A DNA stretch of 64,000 nt. It comes from Nymphaea colorata (taxonomy: Eukaryota > Streptophyta > Magnoliopsida > Nymphaeales > Nymphaeaceae). The stretch covers positions 10,566,704-10,630,703 of the forward strand of contig NC_045139.1 of the NCBI RefSeq assembly GCF_008831285.2, written 5' to 3'. The translations under genes were made by a program, and so were the position numbers. The notes beneath the pieces are model-generated. The model did not search any database. It had not been told where the DNA came from and saw only the letters and a program-made list of their open reading frames with translations. This document shows positions 50,338 to 61,864 of the stretch, piece after piece. Within the stretch, counting starts at the first letter, position 1, and every line of letters begins with the position of its first letter.

Positions 50338-52275
50338 GCAACGTCACTAGGCTCCTTTTGTTTTGAGACAAACAGAAATGGGGAGAAAAGATCAACTTAA
50401 GTGCACTATCTTTCCACTCCTTTACATTCTTCCCTAGATTTTTTCATTCTAATTTTCTTTTTTCCTTTTAAAGTTCTTTATTGAATTTGCATCAGTGTTC
50501 CCAATGTCTCAGCATAACCATTTGAACAGATTCGAACTGAAGGGTACATTGTACTCCATCCAAACCCAACAAAGCACAGAACCCTGGACGTAGGGAGAGT
50601 GAAGAGGGCTTTGGGCCTCACTCTCCAGGCAGTGGGTAATCTACCGCTCACCCGAATAATTCTCTATAACAATAATGGTGAATCTTGCATGTTCAACTCC
50701 GTCACCATAATATTTGTATCATCACCACCCAAACACTACAATGACCACTAAACAAATGTTCAGCATCCGATACGAAGCCAGACAACTAAAATAGTAGGCG
50801 ACTCGTGACAGAAAACAAAAAGATTCATCACATGAAATAATAAGTCTATTACTAAAATTTTGACTGCAGGAGAAACAATTTAATATGTTAAACAAGACTG
50901 GGCTATTAAAATATGCAAATATAATCCACTAACAACATCTAATTACACATTTTTGTTGGTTTTTAATATTTTATATGTTTCAAAACGTGGGCTTCACGTA
51001 CCACCTCATGAGACTTCCAGCACCTCTCATCGACCTGATCCTTCTAGTAACATCGCATTCAACCAGTGTTTTCCTAAATACAAGAAAGCCTTTCTGAAGA
51101 GAACCTACCATGCCAAATCCAAAAAGTTGCAATGGCAGATCAGCAGCATGAAGCCATAGGCATACGACCCACCGCTTTCTGTAGTAACGCCCACTTGCTA
51201 AAGAGAGAGAGAGAGAGAGAGAAAGCATTCTTTACATGGAAAGTAACTAGAAACAGCAAAATCGGTATTATTTAAATTTTAACAAGTTCACGGATCAAAC
51301 GAGATCGACTTCTACAACACCCCTTAAACGTCCTCAACCAAAGGATATTAGGAAAGACGCAGCAAAAACCACTTGAACCAACGCCAAATAACACAAATAA
51401 GATTCCAAGCATGAAAATAATGGCATATCTGATAAATATGCCACAAAAAGATCCCAGCTGCCAGCAGCAAAATCGTTTGGTTATCAGATTCTCCAAAAAC
51501 AACCTAGACCATTCGCTTGCATCTGAACATGCTCCGTTCTCTGCGACAAGAGGCAACAGTGAGAACAGACTAAAATGACCAATGGACACTTATAAGCCAA
51601 GCATTTCCACACAACTGCTTTTGAACAAAACACAACTTGAATGTTCGATAAGATTAAACCATCATCCATGAGATTGTAACTCAAACATGCAATGAAAACC
51701 ATTTTTACATTCACTACCAGTTAAGAAACTCAAAATTTCCTGAAGCTTCTTCAGAAAGTTCAACTGACCAAGCCACTGCCAAAAAATGCATATAGGAATT
51801 AATTGCCAAGAGTCTGGATCACTTGCGACTTTCCATCCATGAGAAAACCAGTCAAAAGAATGTTCCTTGTAACGAACTTTCTCAAGTTGAACTTTCACCA
51901 GAGGCCAGGCTCAACTCAGAATAGAATGGAGGCAATTGATGATAGATGAATAGGTGCACTAAAAGAAGGATGTATTTCTTATTCAATACTGTTAAATGAA
52001 CGCTACATCTTCAAAGTCATGTGGCTAAGAGGCAAATAATTAAAATAAATGGCCACAAGAACAAGAAACTAGTGTTAAACCACAGAATGATGCAACTAAA
52101 AGATGGACTATCTACAGGAGCTAAACTTCTATGTTGACAAGTCTGAGCCAACAAAAAATACTAGAGTGCATGAGAGCAATGATAGACAGGTAGAAGTACA
52201 GTATCTCCATAGCCACATCATCAGGAAACTATCTGAACAAAATTATTGGTCCACATCCATGCCAGATAAAGTAGG
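50338..52275. other. eEF1B 3' region and intergenic DNA
   Basis: The 3' UTR of the minus-strand eEF1B gene, and probably a last exon with the stop codon, must lie in the right part. I could not fix the acceptor. A (GA)n run is at 51202-51221. No other gene was recognised. Confidence 0.35.
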
Positions 52276-52347
52276 TTAAAAATGCAATTTAGAAACCAAG
52301 GGTGCCATTGAGAGAAGAGTAAAACTTGGGAAGCAATGGCACTCACA

Positions 52348-54557
52348 GATCTTGTTGAATGCCACAATATCACAGCTTTGAATGTACTCATTGGCTGGTT
52401 CAACGGTAAGGTGCTCCTCTATAAGGTTGTCCACAGAAACAAGGTCATCAACAATTGTCATCATAATCTGCAGCTTCTTGATGCCATAGCCAACTGGAAC
52501 AAGCTTAGCTGCATTCCCCACAAACATCAGTTAATATTTTGAAGTACCAAAACCAGTTTAAGGAATATAAAGTACTTTAATCCCTTGACACTTACATGCT
52601 CCCCACAGCAAGCCTTCCATTTGGAGGCTTCTTACAGTTTCCTCTAGCTTCTTCATATCAGTCTCATCGTCCCAAGGTTTTATGTCCAAGAGCACCGAAG
52701 ATTTACCCGCTAAAAAAACAATAATAAGATAAATAAATACAAAAAGTAAAAAAAAATAAACATGCTCCTTCTTCAGTCAGAATACATGATTGTTGTCTCA
52801 AATCTGCTTTACACAACAAAAAAATATAAAATCTTAACTCACATAAATAGCAGTACTAGGACATAGACACAAAGTCCAAGTATGGCTATACTTGTAGACC
52901 ACATACATAAGACAAAGTCATGAAGATACACCTGACGCAAAAATGAAGCATTGCATGCCAAAATCATTTTTCTTGGGACAAGGGAAAATCACTGGTTTCA
53001 AACATCTCAAAAAAGTTAAGAGCAATGATACCATGACACCACAAGAAAAGGAAGCATCCATCAATCACCAGGAGTAGCAGAAGAGTGAACATTTCATTTT
53101 GAAAATACATTCAAGAGCTAGCAAGAATAAACTTATTCAGGGTTTTCATAAGATTGTAATTGCTGTCACCAGTTGAAAGAAATTCCTATAGACTTTATTG
53201 AATTATGTAGTATTAACTTGCTTAAGTGATACATAGGAACACTCCATACAACAGATTAGTCTCCTTTCCTCCTGCCACTAGGAAAGACTGTGACAATAGC
53301 TAACATCCAAAAGAACAAATTCCAGTTGACTTGCATCCCACCAGAACACCACCTTAAGGGAATAATTTCCCCACACATTTGTACAATGCATACCAAGACA
53401 AAAAAATGAAAACATCTACAGATTAATGAGCTTCAGATGGTTTATCCATTTGAGTCTGTTCTCTCTTTGCACGTGTAGGTATATGTCAAAGTTTCAAACA
53501 ATTTAAATAACTGAACGTATAAACCTGCAAATTTCTCAAATTTGACAAGAACAGAACTCACATCCGTACAGAAGATGAAAACAATAAACAACCAAAATCT
53601 TTTTTCGAACATGACAATTCATGTTCATGGACACGTATAGTTAATGAGAACATAAGATGCGTACAATGTCTCAGTCATAAATATGAAACTTTCTAAACTC
53701 AGACTGTTTAAATTCAGAAACGCGAGGGAATCTCATAATGTTCAAGAAAGAGACAACTTACACTCCTTCTTCTTGCCGGAAGCCTTTACGGCAGCTGCAC
53801 GTTCTTCAGCTGCCTTCTTCTCTTCTTCTGTTTCCTCACCAAAGAGATCAACATCATCATCATCATCTTCTTCATCTACTTTGGCCTATAAAAAGCATGA
53901 TAACGTTAGAAACTGTTGCATGACTGTTTGGTTTTTGACTTGTCACATGCACCCAAAATGAAAATCCTTTACGGATCTGAAATAATAACTAATTTTGAGA
54001 ATACCCTAAATTAGTTGTTCTTTCAATAGACATGTTGATATAGAAAGTTTTATTGCATAAGTTGAATAAAACCTTTGCATCAGAAACAGGAGGAGATATA
54101 GAGGCCTCTTCAATGTAAGAAGTAGAAGTCTCCACTTTGACACCTTCACCCTCCCCAGACACGCCACTGCATATACGAGAAAATAATATTGTACTTAAAG
54201 TGAAAATTATCCAAAGGACGCAAAAAAGGTTAACATAAGATGAGATGTAACCACCCACCTCAACCTGAGAAGCGCGCTGATGTGATCATACCAGCGGCAG
54301 ACATTCACAAACTTTGATGATGGTGCTCCAGACAGGGCCGTGTAGACACAAAGATCGTCCTTGGAAGCTTGGTAGCTGCATTTGTTTTACAAAACAAATA
54401 AACAAACATTGCGGAAAAAAACAAAAGACAAAGCAAGAAAAAAGAAAAGCTACAAGCACAAGAGAACAAACCCAGTAATGTAGCTACGGGAAAGGAGGTA
54501 ACTGTCCAGCTTCTCAAGACCAGATTCAGAGTGAAGGTTGCTGAATGAAACAGCCAT
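52348..54557 (-). CDS. Translation elongation factor eEF1B beta/delta-type subunit, about 232 aa
   Basis: Six coding exons on the minus strand: 54557-54472, 54375-54259, 54166-54073, 53885-53762, 52709-52596 and 52508-52348. They are in frame with GT-AG introns and encode 232 residues to the final Ile of AFNKI. The protein is the guanine-nucleotide exchange subunit that recharges eEF1A with GTP. Its N-terminal helical domain has [20 protein letters not shown] and NVCRWYDHI. An acidic linker (about 102-120, [15 protein letters not shown]) precedes a Lys/Glu/Ala-rich hinge. The C-terminal exchange domain (about 147-232) has [29 protein letters not shown] and [14 protein letters not shown]. Length and exon layout fit plant eEF1B beta. 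After ATC the sequence is T/GTGAGT, a consensus donor, so the last codon and stop probably lie in a further exon. Unspliced reading adds 23 residues to a stop at 52276. Confidence 0.93.
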
Positions 54558-54582
54558 TTCCACCAAAATTTTCCAGCAAGTT

Positions 54583-54800
54583 CCTGCATAAAAGGTTGAA
54601 AAAAATCCATCATTCAGAAAAATCAGAACCCTTCGAATTTGTGCAACATGGGACACGGCATTTTAGAGTGCGTCACTCACCCAAAAAAACAGAAGAAGCG
54701 GAGAAGGAGAAGGGAAGGAGGAAGAAGAAATTAGAAAAGGAAACGTACTACGGCGTCCCAGCAATGCGTGGCAGCTGAAACGATTAGGGTTTTATAAATT
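54583..54800 (-). promoter_or_regulatory. eEF1B promoter with TATA and telo-box, leader intron
   Basis: Minus strand TTTATAAAACCCTAATC (about 54797-54781) combines a TATA box and telo-box, the usual pair in plant translation genes. A C/T-rich leader follows and ends at a GTGAGT donor near 54680. A short leader intron closes at TTATGCAG, with the acceptor before 54583, just upstream of the ATG exon. Confidence 0.65.
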
Positions 54801-55634
54801 TTTTTCATTTGTCTTCAGTTACTATTTTGAAAAAGAGATGCATTTTTTATTTTTTACTATCTCTCATCCAAACTTTCTTTTATTACAACAAGAAGTTTAT
54901 TACGAAAATCGTCTTTCTTTTCAAACACAGTAACGAATGGGACCAATGGGTGACAACGAATTACACAGCTGATAAATCACAAGTTTCGAAATAGGTGAAC
55001 AGATTAGGAACCCAACTAACAATTTTGCCTGATCTACTCCTATAATAACACAGCTCCCTGGGAACTGATAAACGAATAAGTTCCTAATAATTTGTAGATC
55101 ACAATGCGACCCTATTTGAAGCATCTCGAATGCCACAAATTCGACCCTTTTTTTCTTCTTTCTTTGATGTAGACGAGTTATGGATTAAGGGCTTAACAAG
55201 ATCCCTACTCATCGACGTAAGGGAAGTATGAAGGTTGACCAGAACAAAACCTGAGTACCCATTGTCAAGCACCAAAAACCACGATAAAAAATACACAAAA
55301 CCAAAGGCCTGTAGCTCACTGAAAAATAAGATGACGAGGTGAAACCATTCTAAATCAGAAGCTAAGTTTCAACAGTCAGATCTGACGCAAATCCAACTTA
55401 AGCAAGACAGACTTACTAAATCCCAAACATGATCGCAAGGTGAGTGTGAATCGTCATTTGTCAAAACTTTATAATTGCATAAAAAATGAATCACTATCAT
55501 ATCTCCTCCAAATGCGAGGGATTAAAGTCGGGTTGTAAAGTTAATGCATCAATCGGTATACTATCTGCTGAACCAAATAGAAGAGAAATCTGAACTTTGT
55601 AACGAAATGAAGGCGGCCTCAAGAAATTTCATAC

Positions 55635-55725
55635 CTTCGGTTTAGCCCCGATGCCTTCCGTCCGACGCCTGGAAACCCTCCACAGAAGCGATAGGGTTTT
55701 TGCATGATAACCTTTTATAGAGAGG
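55635..55725 (-). promoter_or_regulatory. Second TATA/telo-box promoter and non-coding exon
   Basis: A TATAAAAGG box (55719-55711) is followed by AAAACCCTAT (55700-55691) and a short C/G-rich exon ending ACCGAAG at 55635 before a GTATGA donor. It points at eEF1B from 1.1 kb upstream. It could be an alternative leader of that gene or a separate small transcript. Confidence 0.5.
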
Positions 55726-56245
55726 GAATGGGACCTCAAGCGGGATCGCTTATCGCGTCACCTCATTCCGACCCGGAACCAAAGGTCTTGTCCATTTGTT
55801 TGTCTATGTGGGAATAAGAGCCAAGGTGAGAAGCGGGACCAATGTCAACAAGTCCGGACCCCGTTACGAATGAGTTCGATCCATACTCATGTCTACGGTT
55901 TTATCCCAGCCCCGGATCCATATTTATTTGGATCTTTTATGAGAAAAACCATCCTTGGATCTCATCAAAAATATCTCCAGTTCATGGTAGTGGCAAAATA
56001 ATTATTTTGGTCAATTTTAACATTGATAAACCCACATCATGATCCAAACTTCGTGTTGGACCCAAGTATTAGTACGAATACTTGGTGAAGTTACTAACCA
56101 GATTCAAAGCAAATAGACCGAGTGATCAGGTCTCGTTCTTTCATGTAAAATCCAATCTCTTCTCAAATGAGTGATCAAGATAAAGCCATACCGATCCGTT
56201 GACGTGCTCAGGTTTGCACTTAATCTTTAATCAATGGGGCTTTGG

Positions 56246-56290
<45 letters not shown>

Positions 56291-56350
56291 GAAACAAATT
56301 TCAGTAATTGAAAGTTTGATTCTTGTGTGGTTACATGATACTGGCTAAGT
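55726..56350. other. Intergenic, with an (ATT)n microsatellite
   Basis: An ATT trinucleotide run lies at 56249-56289. No gene recognised. Confidence 0.5.
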
Positions 56351-56354
56351 TAAA

Positions 56355-56585
56355 CTTGGGCGGCGGCCCGTCCCGGCCTGGCCCGACTCCCAACCTCCGT
56401 CCCCCTCTCCCTCTTTGCTCCCGCTCTCCCTCTCCGCTCCTGCTCTCCCTTTTCGCTCCGGTTCTCGGGCTGAACAGCCCGACCAACCGAATCGGGTCGG
56501 GCTGAGCGGCAACAGGCCAAATCGGGCCGGGCTGAGCGGCGACGGGCCGAATCGGGCCGGCCCGGCCTGGCCCGATGCCCATCCC
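56355..56585. mobile_element. GC-ended, pyrimidine-cored MITE-like element
   Basis: The left end (GGGCGGCGGCCCGTCCCGGC) and the complement of the right end (GGGCATCGGGCCAGGCCGGG) are imperfect inverted repeats around a C/T-rich core. The overlapping minus-strand frames (Gly/Arg/Pro-rich) are artefacts of composition. Confidence 0.4.
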
Positions 56586-56724
56586 TGGGCTACGTGCACC
56601 TGTTTTGGTTGAATAGAAAGAGTATTTCATCATACCACTTATATGAGAGCCAGATACTACACCCAACTCCCTATCTTTCTATGGTATAGAACATGCTTTT
56701 GAATCTTTGATGTCTCGATGCATC

Positions 56725-57053
56725 GCACTGGGCCGCCACCGGGTACCCGGTACTCGGCTCGGTCGGGCCCCGATTCGGGCCGAGAAAACCGAGTCCCGAG
56801 TCGGGCTCGGGCCCGGGCCCGACCGAACTGAGTACCGGATACCTGGTGGCAGCCAGTCCCCCATGCTCCTCCTCCTCCTCTCCTTCTTCCCCCTTCCCCC
56901 CTCCCCTCTGCCTCTCCATCTTCCCCCTTCCCCCACCCCCCTCCCCTCTGCCTCTCCATCTTCCCCCTTCCCCCCATCCGCCTCCACCTCTCCTTCTTCC
57001 CCCTTTCCTCATCGGCCCGAGTTTCGGGGCCGACCCAGCCCGATGCCCACCCC
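56725..57053. mobile_element. Second GC-ended, pyrimidine-cored MITE-like element
   Basis: The right end, read on the minus strand, is TAGGGGTGGGCATCGGGCTG, a typical hAT MITE end. The left end is CTGGGCCGCCACCGGGTACC. The core (56860-57005) is C/T-rich with repeated CTCCATCTTCCCCCTTCC. It is organised like its neighbour at 56355-56585. Confidence 0.45.
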
Positions 57054-57112
57054 TAGCTTCGATGTGCCGTCCCTAACACGCTTTAGTTAGCAGATCATAT
57101 GGCTTCTATTTT

Positions 57113-57116
<4 letters not shown>

Positions 57117-57154
<38 letters not shown>
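57117..57154. repeat. (TA)n microsatellite
   Basis: An uninterrupted TA run of about 38 bases. Confidence 0.95.
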
Positions 57155-57157
<3 letters not shown>

Positions 57158-57663
57158 GACTTTCCAAAGAATCAAACCAATAACTGACCCTACTCTAACC
57201 CCTTCAAGGATCTCAAACATTTGCTGGTTAATAGGTTCAATGCTAAGTGGAAGCTGGATTCAATCGGACACATTCCAAATGGCTAATAGGTTTTTTTCCA
57301 CAAGGACATAGACAGGAGTTCACAAGAATAGAAAAGTGAAATGAATATACCATTTATAACTTATGAAATATGATGTACATACATCAAGAAAAGATGCTTC
57401 TTTTAGATTTTCATACATGGAGATCATGTATGGTTTATTTTGTAAAAGGCATTCAAACAATAAGTAATTAACTTTGCACAACAACCCCTCAACCCAATCC
57501 AACTTCTCATCTATATAGCATCCACACCCACTTTATGCCACCCTGCCCAAAAAGTTACTAGGGAATTATAAAGGCCCAAAAAAAGAAGAGGGATAAGAAA
57601 TTGAAGCTTTATGACCTTTTTTTTTTCTCTTTGTTTTGTTTTTTACGAGAAAGTAGATTTTGA
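57155..57663. other. Intergenic, no gene
   Basis: Mixed-composition DNA with only short chance frames. Confidence 0.4.
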
Positions 57664-57905
57664 AATAGGCCTAGGCATCGGGTCGGGCCAAATTCTTGAA
57701 ACCTGAGCTCGGACCCAGCCCGGCTCGATTAAAATGAAAATATAAAATATATTTTAATTAATAAAAATATATATTATTATTAAATACAAATAATATAAAA
57801 AATAAATTGAGCCTACTCAAGCTGGTTTTTTTGGGTCCGAACCAGTTTTTTCAGGCCCAAGCCCGATCGGGCAGAGTACAGGTATCCGGGCCCAATGCCC
57901 ACGTT
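57664..57905. mobile_element. GC-ended, AT-cored MITE
   Basis: It begins GGCCTAGGCATCGGGTCGGG and ends with the complement of GTGGGCATTGGGCCCGG. The core (57728-57810) is nearly pure A/T. The flanks ATTTTGAA and ATTTTAAA could be an 8-bp target duplication with one mismatch. Related copies are at 15523-15760 and 60343-60643. Confidence 0.55.
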
Positions 57906-58692
57906 TATTTTAAAACCCTGCTGAAAAATACGGATTTTTAAAGGCCATACTTTTACGGTATGAAATATGAAAGAGGACTCTGAAACCCTCTTAATCGCCA
58001 AGTTTTGAGAGTTACCAAACTTCGCTCTTTAGCCATTAACAATAAGAGATTGATGCAGATAAATAAAGAAAACAAATTTTATATCAACGTTCTACTACCA
58101 AGAGCATGGCAACTTTCCAATAACACTGTTTTGGGTCTGGCAAAACTTGGTGTATTAAACTTTTATCTCTTTCTTCTTTAGGAAAAAAAAGAAAAAAAAA
58201 AGTAGTTGTACAAACTCATAGCATGTACGAACTGACTACACTTAGTTTTTGAGGTGTCAACCTTTTGTGCAACAAAGGAAAGGGGCCGGCTGATATACAA
58301 GTTAAAGCATAGTGAAAGCAACACCTGAAACATTGAAAGCATACTTTGCAGGTGGCTCCAGCTCTTTTCTTAGGTGATAGAGTGAAATACTCCGACACAT
58401 CGTCCAATATTAATAATCGGATCCCAGGCCAATTCCCTTTGTTTTTTCTTATAAAAAACATGAATATGAACTCAAACATGAATATGAATTCATTCAAAGG
58501 TCAATAACATGACATATTTTCCCGACTTTGCAACTGAAATATCCAACTTTATTATACTATATCTATAATATTTTGTGTTTGACACGAGTTGGACCTGTTT
58601 ATGTTGCATATGTGATGCTTAAAATTAAAAGTTCATGGATTTACATTGTAGAATTAACATGGTTATCAAGATCTAAGGTTTCCAATTTAGCT
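57906..58692. other. Intergenic, no gene
   Basis: No recognised gene or element. Poly-T and poly-A short runs only. Confidence 0.4.
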
Positions 58693-58700
58693 ATTTGGAG

Positions 58701-59199
58701 TAGGGCTGAACATGAGCCGAGTCGAGCCCGAGCTCGGTCAGCTCGAACTTGGCTCGACTAACTAAGACATGAACTCGACTCGGCTCGAGCTCGAATATAG
58801 CTCGACTATCATGGCTCGAACTCGACTCGATAGTCACTTGTCGAGCTCGAACTCGACTCGATTAAGCTCGATAAGCTCGTTTATAGTCATCCATACTTGT
58901 TGAGCTCGAGCTCGACCGTGAGCTCGATTAAGGCTCGAATACGTGAGCTCGACTAAGGCTCGAATACGTGAGCTCTATTAAGGCTTGACTAAGGCTCGAA
59001 CCGGTTTTTTTAAAACCGATATTTTAATAACGAGCCGAGTCGAGTTTTAACGAGTCCACTTGAGTGAACTCGAATTCGACTCGATTAGTTAAACGAGTCG
59101 GCTCGTGAACTCGAGCTCGACTCGTTTAACTAATGAAACAGCTTGAACTCACTTACGAGTCGAGCTTAAACGAGGAGCTCGACTAGTTGTGCACCCCTA
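58701..59199. mobile_element. Non-autonomous hAT element with exact 8-bp target-site duplication
   Basis: The 499-bp element starts TAGGGCTGAACATGAGCC and ends with the complement of TAGGGGTGCACAACTAGTCG, giving a TAGGGSTGMACA terminal repeat. The 8-mer ATTTGGAG flanks it exactly on both sides (58693-58700 and 59200-59207), as expected for hAT transposition. The interior is filled with short inverted and direct copies of GCTCGA/TCGAGC and has no coding capacity. Confidence 0.88.
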
Positions 59200-59207
59200 A
59201 TTTGGAG

Positions 59208-59685
59208 GGATTAGATGAAGGAAACACATCTCGTTCCCCTACTCGTTTAATTGTAAGTGAGTGTTAAAATCTAAGTTGACAAGACCCTGCGAAGGTCGTT
59301 TAAATGGAATAGTACACAGCCTTGTTCTTGATTTATAAGAGTGGTTCTTGTATCTTCTGTAACGCCTTCACACCTGCAAATTGTCAGTAATCATACGAAT
59401 GCGAGCCATTGTGTTCTCTGGAGGCTTTTTTTTCTATAATATGTATGTCACAAACCTGATTGTATTGCAATCAAAGTGAAGACAAGCGTCTTGTACATTC
59501 ATCAGGCCAAAAAATGCTAGCTCGACTTAACTAATGTTATTGTCAAAATGCATGCATATTGTAAATTTTGAAATGACGAAACTTTTGTCATTGTGTAGCG
59601 CAACTAAAAAATTCGTAAGAGATTTAAGTTTTTAACGAAGTAGTTGTGGTGTATTATTGAGGATACTTATTGAAACATTGTTTAT
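59208..59685. other. Intergenic, no gene
   Basis: No frame, RNA gene or element recognised. Confidence 0.4.
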
Positions 59686-59689
59686 TATA

Positions 59690-59938
59690 TATATGTATAA
59701 CGACGATGGGGTGAACGAGATGGTCAATCCCACCACCCGAAGGGAAGCCCAAAGGCCCTCCCATTCTTCCTACTTTTGGGGTTCTGAGCTGCATCAGTGT
59801 TAGTGATAGAACATGGCACCCTTCAACTTGGATGTCGCACCCTACCGCTTTAAGACACATGAACATAACGCCCACGGAAATCCAACTAAAGACCTGCCTT
59901 TTACAAGCCACTAGCCCGACCAGCTACGCTATGCCCCT
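59690..59938 (-). mobile_element. tRNA-derived SINE
   Basis: The minus strand begins AGGGGCATAGCGTAGCTGG. It has a perfect-looking A box TAGCGTAGCTGG (59931-59920) and a diverged B box TAGTTGGATTTCC (59888-59876). The body ends CATCGTCGTTATA followed by an AT-rich tail (59700-59685). Confidence 0.65.
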
Positions 59939-60095
59939 TGAGGCATATATATAACGACGATGAACCCCGAGCTCTTTCAAAGCGCATAATGCACCTATCC
60001 CATCAATGGCAGAAGTTCAACATCTCTTGCGCATCTTTTATGTGAAATAACTTGGATCGAACTACCCAACTACAAGTCATGACATCATAATTTTG
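59939..60095 (-). mobile_element. Second SINE copy joined head-to-tail, partial
   Basis: Directly upstream of the first SINE on the minus strand lies another 3' end with the same CATCGTCGTTATATATAT tail (59957-59940). A B-box-like TAGTTCGATCC lies near 60070-60055. The A-box end is decayed or missing. Confidence 0.5.
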
Positions 60096-60342
60096 TGATG
60101 CCCAACCTCAACCACCAAGTATTGTCAAGACAACATCATCTAACCCCAAAAAGAGACTGCACAAACAAATGAAAAGAGTGAGACAACATCATGTAAAAAG
60201 TTGAAGATGGAGTTGAGACTTGTTCCAGGACATTCAACTTAACTTTCCCAGCCTCTTGCCGGCTGCTCAACACTTGCCAAACTTGACATAAATTTTTGTC
60301 GCATCAAATCAAACATGATGTGATCTTCACAAACACAGGCCT

Positions 60343-60643
60343 GGGCGTCGGGCTGGGCCGATAAGAGTTGGGCATCGGGCCGGCTGATAAGAGTTGGACA
60401 TAGGGCCAACCCGACACCCGAAAATTGAGTCTGGGCCCGGTCCGATACCCGACATTCGACCCGGTCCAACCTGGTTAAAATAAACATTATTATTCTTTAA
60501 AATATAAAATAAAAATTTTAAATATAAAATATATTGTTAATAATAAAAAATATATATTATTTAAAAATAATATTCAAACATAAATCAGACAAAATCGGAC
60601 CCCCTCGGGCCAGGTACGCGGGCCCAATGCCCAGGCTTAGGGC
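60343..60643. mobile_element. GC-ended, AT-cored MITE
   Basis: It begins CAGGCCTGGGCGTCGGGCTG and closes with the complement of AGCCTGGGCATTGGGCCC around an A/T-rich core (60475-60590). Inside the left arm, GATAAGAGTTGG is repeated. No target duplication was seen. Confidence 0.55.
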
Positions 60644-60852
60644 AGAGTTATTATGAGAAATAGCACAAGAAGCGTGAGACTTTTATGAGTCATGTAAAAA
60701 TGGAGTAGAATATAGAATCAGTAGTGCATGAGAGCATGGTGGGTGTTCGGGCCTGAACACCCACCCACATGTTCGGAGCTTTGGGTACAACGACTAGCGT
60801 GTTTGGGCCTCCAACATATAAACCCTTTTAGTTCTTTTAAGTGGCATCTCTT

Positions 60853-61170
60853 TAAGGCTTGGTTGCATGACAATGGGAATAGTAACGCATTGTTTTGTAT
60901 TTGCACAAGTTCATGGAACACTATGTTACTGTGTTCTATTAATATAATTCAATCTTTGGGGTAAGGAGATAAATAACATGTTACTGTTCACATTGTCAAA
61001 CTACTCCTTAATGGCCATTAGCATTAGGAATAAGATGCATGAATATACCTCAAAATTAGGTTAGATACATAAATAATGTTATGTATCTCATACATCTCAT
61101 GTATCTCATACATCTTCCCTGATTTTGAGTTAGATTCATGAAAAACTCCCATGATGTTCACAATGCCAAA
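60853..61170. mobile_element. Two adjoining TTTGGCA-type MITEs
   Basis: Unit 1 (about 60853-61010) starts GGCTTGGTTGCATGACAATG and ends CATTGTCAAACTACTCC. Unit 2 (about 61011-61170) starts GGCCATTAGCATTAGGAATA and ends CACAATGCCAAAGGGACTTC. Both include AATAGTAAC, TTACTGT or ATATACCTCAAAATTAGG motifs shared with the array at 10971. Confidence 0.45.
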
Positions 61171-61860
61171 GGGACTTCGGGCTTTATTTCCGAGCTCTAG
61201 GTTGTTAACATCATGTTCATCCGAAGGAAGCCAAACATTTTATGAATAACACCGCCGACAGATGAAATTCAACTACAAATTATATTTACTTAGTTGACCA
61301 ATGAGCTAAACTATAAGATTATCAATATCTGAATGTTAATCGCGAAATTGACTGAAACGTGATCATACACATTTAGAACTCCCATCAACCTAGCTAGATT
61401 GTCAAACTTGGTGAAAAATTTTATTTTAATGAGAAATCTTCTTACGATATGAAACGAGGCTGTGTGCCCAATAACATGTTCTCTTGCACAAATACATGCA
61501 AGGGGTAAAGAACAGATCAACCACAATTATATATAAAAAAAAAAAACGCATCATTATGTAAAGACTAGGAAAGATAGAATGAAACATTAAATTGGGATTT
61601 GACTGTCTGAAGTTGGTCGATGAACGCAATATTCCTTATTTATTGCCCTTATTAATTGCAAAAGCTTCCTCATGGGGAAAACAAGTAGTTGGCACCCATG
61701 TCAGCCAAGTGCATGCATATCTTCATCTCATAAACAAGATGGGGGCAGTCGGCTGGTTGGGTCGCCGTCAATGTAATGCCAAGAGTTGCATTCCCGTGTG
61801 TTGAACTCTTGACCTCTTCCAATACACCGATCTTAAGTCCAACCCCCTCGCCAAGTGGAC
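61171..61860. other. Intergenic, with possible SINE trace
   Basis: No gene. On the minus strand 61859-61780 has a tRNA-like order (GGACTTAAGATCGG, then AAGAGTTCAACACAC), possibly another decayed SINE. Confidence 0.3.
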
Positions 61861-61864
61861 GGTG

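Noticed and set aside
56331-57090. Several frames of 76-127 codons on both strands
   Set aside because: They arise from GC-rich MITE ends and pyrimidine tracts; they are Gly/Arg/Pro-rich with no domain.
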